A stretch of DNA of 64,000 bases from positions 5,017 through 69,016 of the forward strand of contig NZ_CABFLN010000073.1 of NCBI RefSeq assembly GCF_901873445.1. Reading direction: 5' to 3'. Shown here one piece after another: positions 58,653-64,000 of the stretch. Each line of letters begins with the position of its first letter. The first letter of the stretch is position 1. The notes under the pieces were generated by a model. It was not told the DNA's origin. It did not search any database and saw only the letters and a list, made by a program, of their open reading frames with translations. The DNA is from Gemella haemolysans (lineage in GTDB: Bacteria; Bacillota; Bacilli; Staphylococcales; Gemellaceae). A program made the translations under genes and the position numbers.

Positions 58653-60390
58653 AATTAACCCTCCACTCATTTGCTTTATTGTATAAACTTTGGAGTTTTT
58701 TATACTCACCATCCAAAGCCATCAACTCCCTATCAGTTCCGCGTTCTATAATTTCCCCATTGTCCATTACTAATATCTCATCTACATTTCTAATACTAGG
58801 TAATCTATGAGCAATCATAATAACTGTTTTATCTTTTATTAAATTTGAAAATGCACGTTGCAATTCATATTCATTTTCTGGATCAACTGCTGCACTAGCT
58901 TCATCCATAATAATAATTTTTGCATCTTTTAATATCGCACGAGCAATTGCAATTCGTTGTTTTTCTCCACCAGATAGATATACTCCTTTAGTTCCTATTT
59001 GAGTTTGTTCCCTTTCACTAAATTTATCAAGAATACTATTACATCCTGCTAAATTCATAGCAGTCATAACCTCTTCATACGATGCATCAGCTTTACCGAT
59101 CTTAACATTATCATAGATTGAGGTTTTAAATAGTTTCACATTTTGAAAAACAAATGCAATATTATTAATCAGAGCCTCTTCACTGTATGAACTTATACTT
59201 CTATTTCCAATTTTAATTACTCCACTATCTACCTTATAAAAACCAGAGATTAGTTTTGCAATAGTAGATTTACCACTACCAGAAGACCCCACTAAAGCAT
59301 AGCTCTTGTTTTCTTCTAGACTGAAACTCAAATCATTTATAATTTTTTTATCAGTATAACCAAAGCTAACATTTTCAAATGTAATATTATAATTTTCAAA
59401 CTCATTATTAGAACCAAATGTTAATTTATTACTATTCATTTCTTCAAAAATACTCTCTAATTTTTCAACAACAGACTGTCCCATAAATGCATACATCGAT
59501 ACGTACATTATTGCCATTAATGAAACAAACAGTGCCCCGCTTAAAAATAGTACCATAATCAATTCAACAGCTAACATTTTTGGATCTTCAATATTAAAAA
59601 ATAGTAAAAGAATTGGAATTACCATAGCTATAAAGCTAAAAAAGAACCATTGAAATCCAACAAAACCTCGTTTACACGACATAGCATATTCTAAAGAATA
59701 TTTAGAATAATTTTTTATAGCTGTATTTAAGGCTTTAAATGATTCAACACTAATACCAAAAATTTTAACAACTTGAATTCCTCTAACATACTCTACTGTT
59801 TCACTACTTAAAGTTTCTAAAGACTCCTGATAAATCTTCATAAATTCTTTTTCACCAGTCATCATTGAAAGTGATATTCCCCCAACAATGCTAAGTATTA
59901 TTAATATAATACCTACTTTCAAACTGACAAAAAATCCAAGTACTAATAATAGAATTGGCATTAATATAGCTCCAGCATTATCAGGTATTAGATGAGCTAC
60001 AATCATATGTGTATCCGTCGCATTATCATCTATTATTTTTCTTGTTTTTCCTGAAGGATGAGTGTCAAAAAAACTAAAGCTCGCTTTTGATAATCCCTCA
60101 ATTCCATATTTTCTAAGATTTGTTTCCAATCTAAATCCTAATACATGTGTTACTAATCCAGCAATTCCATATAATGTAATACCAATAATTAGTAAACCAA
60201 CTACACAAAATCCATAATACTTAGCATTTTCTATATTATTATAAACAATTATTTCAATTAAAAACTTACTTAAATAATAGTATCCCCATACTTTGAATAC
60301 TACTGACAACATAGATAATAAAATCCCTATATAAGCCAAATATCGTTCTTTAGGAACATAAGATAAAATTTTTTTATATACTGTTAACAT
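58642..60390 (-). CDS. ABC exporter half-transporter, first subunit
   Basis: 582 residues, six membrane helices and a nucleotide-binding domain with Walker A VGSSGSGKST, signature LSGGEKQRIA, Walker B IIIMDEASAAVD and H-loop MIAHRL. Both ATPase sites of the pair look competent. It precedes and overlaps the second subunit. RBS AAGGAGG precedes ATG 60390. No regulator or export substrate gene is next to it. Confidence 0.9.
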   Translation of the reverse strand: MLTVYKKILSYVPKERYLAYIGILLSMLSVVFKVWGYYYLSKFLIEIIVYNNIENAKYYGFCVVGLLIIGITLYGIAGLVTHVLGFRLETNLRKYGIEGLSKASFSFFDTHPSGKTRKIIDDNATDTHMIVAHLIPDNAGAILMPILLLVLGFFVSLKVGIILIILSIVGGISLSMMTGEKEFMKIYQESLETLSSETVEYVRGIQVVKIFGISVESFKALNTAIKNYSKYSLEYAMSCKRGFVGFQWFFFSFIAMVIPILLLFFNIEDPKMLAVELIMVLFLSGALFVSLMAIMYVSMYAFMGQSVVEKLESIFEEMNSNKLTFGSNNEFENYNITFENVSFGYTDKKIINDLSFSLEENKSYALVGSSGSGKSTIAKLISGFYKVDSGVIKIGNRSISSYSEEALINNIAFVFQNVKLFKTSIYDNVKIGKADASYEEVMTAMNLAGCNSILDKFSEREQTQIGTKGVYLSGGEKQRIAIARAILKDAKIIIMDEASAAVDPENEYELQRAFSNLIKDKTVIMIAHRLPSIRNVDEILVMDNGEIIERGTDRELMALDGEYKKLQSLYNKANEWRVNYEK

Positions 60391-60517
60391 AATTTCCTCC
60401 TTATTTTTTTATAAACTCCCATTTAGATTAATACTTTAACAATAATTTAAAACTCTTACATTAATTTTATCACTCTTATTTGTAATTGTAAATAATAACT
60501 ATTATCAATTATATATA

Positions 60518-60558
60518 AAAAAGTAAAGAATTGTTAAAATTCAATTCTTTACTTTTAA
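60518..60558 (-). terminator. Intrinsic terminator after the GNAT gene
   Basis: AAAAGTAAAGAATTG and CAATTCTTTACTTTT pair almost perfectly around AATTTTAA; T-run on the minus strand. Confidence 0.9.
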
Positions 60559-60561
60559 TAC

Positions 60562-61113
60562 TTATTTATTTAGTTTTGCGAATATATCTAAGTCTATATA
60601 TTCACCATTCAATACATCGTGTTCTACTAGTGTAGCTTCTTTAAAATAATCTAAACGTTGAGGAACACTTGCACTCTTATAATTTTCAGGATGTACCCTA
60701 ATTTGTAATTTATGTAGTTTTAATTCGTTAAAAGAATACTTTTCTATTATATCAACAGCTTGTGTCATTATGCCATAACCTTCGAATTTTTCACTTAGCC
60801 AATAGCCGACTTCAGCCCTTTTTGAACTTCTATTTATATTATGAAGGTCAATCATCCCTGCCACATTTTCATCTACTAGGATAATAAACATCATCATTTC
60901 TTCTTTATGAATCTTTTCTATACTATATTCAAGAAATTGTTCCTCATCCTGAATTGACTTCATATCCATTACCCAAGGTAAGTACTTTGCTAGTCTTAAT
61001 CTTTCATCTACTATTACTTTATAAATATCTTCAGCATATTTTTTATCAGGTAATACTAGTTTACATTCACTACCATTATTTAAAATAAACTTCTTTGTTT
61101 TATAAATAAACAT
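60562..61113 (-). CDS. GNAT family N-acetyltransferase (RimJ/RimL-like)
   Basis: 183 residues. RimL-type acetyltransferase with the acetyl-CoA segment RAEVGYWLSEKFEGYGIMTQAV (split: VGYWL and EGYGIMT) and the HKLQIRVHPEN strand. Relatives acetylate ribosomal-protein N-termini or small molecules; target unknown. It is 10 bases after the luciferase-like gene, so co-transcribed with it. Confidence 0.88.
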   Translation of the reverse strand: MFIYKTKKFILNNGSECKLVLPDKKYAEDIYKVIVDERLRLAKYLPWVMDMKSIQDEEQFLEYSIEKIHKEEMMMFIILVDENVAGMIDLHNINRSSKRAEVGYWLSEKFEGYGIMTQAVDIIEKYSFNELKLHKLQIRVHPENYKSASVPQRLDYFKEATLVEHDVLNGEYIDLDIFAKLNK

Positions 61114-61123
61114 TGTACACTCC

Positions 61124-62173
61124 CTATTCGTTTTCTAATTCATCTACAACTTCTTTTAATAATTCATATGAATGATGTTGAGCTTCTTCATCATAAATAT
61201 ATGAATTAATCATAAGCTCATCAAATCCTACTCTACGTTTTAAATCAGCAATTTGTTTTTTTACTGTTTCTTTACTACCAATAAACGAAATTTTAGTCAT
61301 TTGTTTAACTACAGATTTCTCATGATCTACTATTTCATCGTGTTCAAAAGCTATTGGTCCAAAATGTGGAACCTTCGTAGTCGCGATATAATTTTTCCAA
61401 ACCGCTTCTTCTGATTGAACTGGAGGAACCATTCCTTGTGGATTGCTAGTTATTATATTTAAAAATGATTGAATCTGAGTTGTTGATAATCTTTTTGCTT
61501 CTTCATCAGTATCTGCAACAACTGCATTAGCACCTAAAATCACATACGGCTCACTCAAAACTTCTGATGGTTTAAAGTTATGTCTATAAATTGCTACTGC
61601 ATTTTCCATCATAGCTGGAGCAAAATGTGATGCAAATACATAAGGTAGTCCTAGTTCAGCAGCTACATATGCACTATCAGTACTAGATCCCAGAATATAT
61701 AGTGGAACATCAAGACCAGCTGCTGGATATGCATGAACAGGTCGCTTATCTTTAAAATACTCTGACAGTTCTACAACTTCTTTTTTAAAATCCATCTCTC
61801 TATTAGTATTTCTTCTAATAGCTCGCGCAGTATTATAATCTGTACCAGGTGCTCGACCTAAACCTAAATCAACTCTATCTGGATATAAAGTTTCCAAAGT
61901 TCCATATTGTTCTGCAACTATATATGGACTATGATTAGGTAACATCACACCACCCGAACCTACTCTAATATTACCAGTGTTATCTAGTGTACGTTGGATT
62001 AATAACTGAGTTGCGCTACTAGCTACACTTTTTGTATTATGATGTTCTGCAATCCAATATCTTTCATATCCCAATTCATCAGCCTTTTTAGCTAATCTAA
62101 TCATTGCATCTATTGCATCTTTAAAGTTTTCTCCTTGTCTTAATGGAGCTAAATTTAAAATTGAAATTTTCAT
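61124..62173 (-). CDS. LLM class flavin-dependent oxidoreductase
   Basis: 349 residues, luciferase-like monooxygenase TIM barrel. Marks are ILNLAPLRQGENFKDAI, YWIAEHHNTKSVASSA, VGSGGVMLPNHSPYIVAEQYGTLE and GLGRAPGTD. Uses reduced FMN to oxidise an unknown substrate. Begins a two-gene unit with the acetyltransferase. RBS AAGGAG precedes ATG 62173. Confidence 0.93.
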   Translation of the reverse strand: MKISILNLAPLRQGENFKDAIDAMIRLAKKADELGYERYWIAEHHNTKSVASSATQLLIQRTLDNTGNIRVGSGGVMLPNHSPYIVAEQYGTLETLYPDRVDLGLGRAPGTDYNTARAIRRNTNREMDFKKEVVELSEYFKDKRPVHAYPAAGLDVPLYILGSSTDSAYVAAELGLPYVFASHFAPAMMENAVAIYRHNFKPSEVLSEPYVILGANAVVADTDEEAKRLSTTQIQSFLNIITSNPQGMVPPVQSEEAVWKNYIATTKVPHFGPIAFEHDEIVDHEKSVVKQMTKISFIGSKETVKKQIADLKRRVGFDELMINSYIYDEEAQHHSYELLKEVVDELENE

Positions 62174-62222
62174 AGTTGTCTCCTTACTTATTCTCTATCA
62201 ATATTTTAATATAAATATATAA

Positions 62223-62585
62223 CTAGATAAATATATCCTTTTGAGCTAAATTCTCAATACACTCATCATAGTATTCCTCATCGTGTTCTTTATAAATCGG
62301 CTTATTTATTTTATACTCTTTTAGATCGTTATGAGGAGCACAAATTTTTCCTCTGTAATTTTTATCTAGCCATTCTTTACTAACATTATAGCCTCTATTC
62401 TTCATTTCCTGCATGATTAATTCATGATACTTGAAAAGGAAAAATGGCTTATGTTCGAATACATAATCTACCGTTGCATGTTTTTTCCCCCAACCATTTC
62501 CTCTTAATGCACAGCATTCTCTATGTTGACCTAAAAGTTGTTGCCTTGGTAGTTTTGATATTAATTCTTCATGCCAAAGTCTCAT
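62223..62585 (-). CDS. Pyrimidine-dimer glycosylase-like protein (TIGR02328 family)
   Basis: 120 residues. MRLWHEELISKLPRQQLLGQHRECCALRG and GWGKKHATVDYVF match the family related to T4 endonuclease V (Pyr_excise), which cuts at UV photoproducts. Start 62585 is chosen because GGAGG is 5 bases upstream and the family begins MRLWH, so the residue after Met is Arg, not the catalytic Thr of the phage enzyme; activity is uncertain. It overlaps the upstream DUF1722 gene by 17 bases. Confidence 0.82.
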   Translation of the reverse strand: MRLWHEELISKLPRQQLLGQHRECCALRGNGWGKKHATVDYVFEHKPFFLFKYHELIMQEMKNRGYNVSKEWLDKNYRGKICAPHNDLKEYKINKPIYKEHDEEYYDECIENLAQKDIFI

Positions 62586-62973
62586 CTTGTCCTCCATTGA
62601 TAAAAGTAGCTTCTTCCAAATATTTATTTGGATATTTATTTAGAAGATATTTTACTTCTTTTATCAAATCTTCTTTTTTATATTTATTATTATGATATTC
62701 TTCAATCATTTCAAAAAAATTATCTTTTTCTTCTTTTGTAGCAAACTTTTTAAAGTATCCCCAGACATGATGTAAAGCATTTGTTACTTGACCCTTATCC
62801 TCCGGTAAACTTATTGCTTGTTTTATAAGCTTATTTACTTTTTCTAGAGATACCTCTTCTTGTTTTAAGTATGTTCTAATTTCCAAATATATTTTACTTG
62901 AATAACTTAAAACTAAATATTTATTTTTTGCCCATAACTTTTGACATTGAACTCTTTCTACTTTATTATTCAT
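62569..62973 (-). CDS. DUF1722/YbgA family protein
   Basis: 134 residues. Matches DUF1722: RVQCQKLWAKNKYLVLSY near the N-terminus, ALHHVWGYFKK in the middle, and the C-terminal LLNKYPNKYLEEATFI. YbgA-type proteins often sit beside or fused to photolyase or DUF523 genes. Overlap with the glycosylase-like gene implies a joint role in DNA damage repair (inference). Confidence 0.85.
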   Translation of the reverse strand: MNNKVERVQCQKLWAKNKYLVLSYSSKIYLEIRTYLKQEEVSLEKVNKLIKQAISLPEDKGQVTNALHHVWGYFKKFATKEEKDNFFEMIEEYHNNKYKKEDLIKEVKYLLNKYPNKYLEEATFINGGQDETLA

Positions 62974-63062
62974 TTTATCCTTTCGAAAACAATTTATTTT
63001 TAATATTCATATTATATTATATCTTATATTTTTTTACTACATATTGATATCGAACTATAAAC

Positions 63063-63103
63063 AAAAAAGTTCCTTATTAAGTTATATCTTAATAAGGAAC
63101 CTC
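63063..63103 (-). terminator. Intrinsic terminator after traX
   Basis: AGGTTCCTTATTAAGATAT and complementary arm ending in GGAACTTTTTTG; 60 bases past the stop. Confidence 0.88.
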
Positions 63104-63166
63104 TGTATTAGATTTTTATTGTATTAAATTTAACCATATTTTTTATTTGCTACATAAATACTAATT

Positions 63167-63907
63167 CTAAAATACCAATGGAATATTTCCATATAATATA
63201 ATTCTAAAAATACCTATAATAGCTAAATGTATTGGATAATAGTAGTAAAAGAACCATTTAGAACCAATATGCCTACCTCTATTCCCGTCATATTTCATTA
63301 ATAGTGGTAATGAGAATAAAGTTGCAAACTGCAATACTCCATAAAATACATCTATAGATATAATATAAATAGTTGCATAAACACTTATCCAAATAACATA
63401 GTCAAATATTTGTTGTTTTTTATTTCCCCTATGATTATATAGGAAGAATGGCATCATAAGAGCAATTGAAGACCAATCCGCTACAAATGTTAGTAAACAG
63501 AAAACAATAATCGCTAAAATCTTCAGTGTATTACTTATTTTCTCATTTCTAAAGATAGCAATTAATAATACAGACATTGCTAATGGGAATAAGACACTTG
63601 TTTTATTAAATATACTTCCTGTAGTTATATCAAACGGTATACCTAGACCGAAGCAAAATGCAAAGTGACTGACAACAGCGAAACTCATAATTCTAAAGAA
63701 ATATTTTTTAATATCTTTTGTATAATAACATCCTTCTGCGATAAAATACCACATAATTGGTGCTGTTAAACGTCCTACTATATGCATAAATACTGGTATT
63801 GGTTCTTTAACTAAACCTGGATATAATAACCATGCTAAATGGTCTATCGTCATAGCAATTATGGCTATATATTTTAACTGAGTTCCATCAAACTTTAAAT
63901 TCTTCAT
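63167..63907 (-). CDS. TraX family membrane protein
   Basis: 246 residues, seven to eight membrane helices. Starts FDGTQLKYIAIIAMTIDHLAWLL and has FMHIVGRLTAPIMWYFIAEGC, the TraX signature. TraX acetylates F-pilin in E. coli; chromosomal homologues in Firmicutes have unknown acyl acceptors. No conjugation genes are near. RBS AAGGAAG precedes ATG 63907. The last 93 bases of the window upstream hold no gene. Confidence 0.9.
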   Translation of the reverse strand: MKNLKFDGTQLKYIAIIAMTIDHLAWLLYPGLVKEPIPVFMHIVGRLTAPIMWYFIAEGCYYTKDIKKYFFRIMSFAVVSHFAFCFGLGIPFDITTGSIFNKTSVLFPLAMSVLLIAIFRNEKISNTLKILAIIVFCLLTFVADWSSIALMMPFFLYNHRGNKKQQIFDYVIWISVYATIYIISIDVFYGVLQFATLFSLPLLMKYDGNRGRHIGSKWFFYYYYPIHLAIIGIFRIILYGNIPLVF

Positions 63908-64000
63908 TTTCTTCCTTTCTTTACTATTTTTACTTAATAAAAAAACATTAATTAATATATATTTACCAATACTATATTAACTAATATTACGGCATTAATT

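Overview
The window comes from a low-GC member of the Bacillota, class Bacilli. Gene content and order match that group: rsmG-mnmG, gmk-rpoZ, rnpB next to a THUMP methyltransferase, hup-folE(mtrA)-mtrB, glnR-glnA, ctsR-clpC-radA, smpB-rnr-secG. The compact, AT-rich genome and the lost chromosomal partners (no mcsA/mcsB beside ctsR-clpC, no disA after radA) suggest a small host-associated coccus. A Gemella-like organism is my best guess, but it is a guess.

Layout. 1-10.4 kb: fatty-acid kinase FakA (cut by the window edge), Asp23 protein, PanE, a PfoR-type EIIC, rsmG/mnmG, a TcyP-like cystine symporter, flavodoxin, an Rrf2 regulator and an rRNA methyltransferase. 10.4-18.6 kb: RNase P RNA, rpoZ-gmk, azlCD, rqcH, terC, an ABC-like pair with a degenerate ATPase, and brnQ. 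18.9-27.8 kb: topA, map, a NagD-type phosphatase, ccrZ, pepV, a pseudouridine synthase and a flippase. 27.8-32.2 kb: glnRA with three GlnR boxes, trxA, and groESL behind a CtsR box. 32.4-40 kb: the selenium region. 40-55.9 kb: typA, lldP, smpB-rnr-secG, yacL, radA-clpC-ctsR, a guanine-riboswitch purine permease and pyrD. 56-64 kb: DUF302 protein, an LPXTG-protein remnant, a heterodimeric ABC exporter, an acetyltransferase, a luciferase-like oxidoreductase, a DNA-repair-like pair and TraX. Most genes are on the minus strand.

The main discovery is two long genes that look broken but are each a single reading frame with one in-frame UGA. The first (32480-33841, +) is an NADH oxidase/peroxidase whose UGA is codon 42, the position of the redox-active cysteine of the family. 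The second (38272-39465, -) is a short MetE-like methionine synthase with UGA at codon 223. Both UGAs are followed by a small hairpin whose loop lies 22 nt downstream and has G in its first two positions, as expected of a bacterial SECIS element. The MetE-like gene sits just downstream of a gene for the DsrE half of YedF, a protein family linked to selenium metabolism. The simplest reading is that this organism inserts selenocysteine, with a Sec-NADH oxidase/peroxidase and a Sec-MetE-like protein. selA, selB, selC and selD are not in this window and must be elsewhere if this is right. UGA is also used as a normal stop here (end of the flippase gene at 25906), and both recoded sites fall at or near expected cysteines, so a reassigned genetic code is unlikely.

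Other points of interest: a TRAP (MtrB) homologue that has lost most RNA- and tryptophan-contact residues, an ABC ATPase without a Walker A motif, a class III Fic protein with its C-terminal inhibitory motif, and stress regulation of both clpC and groESL by CtsR.
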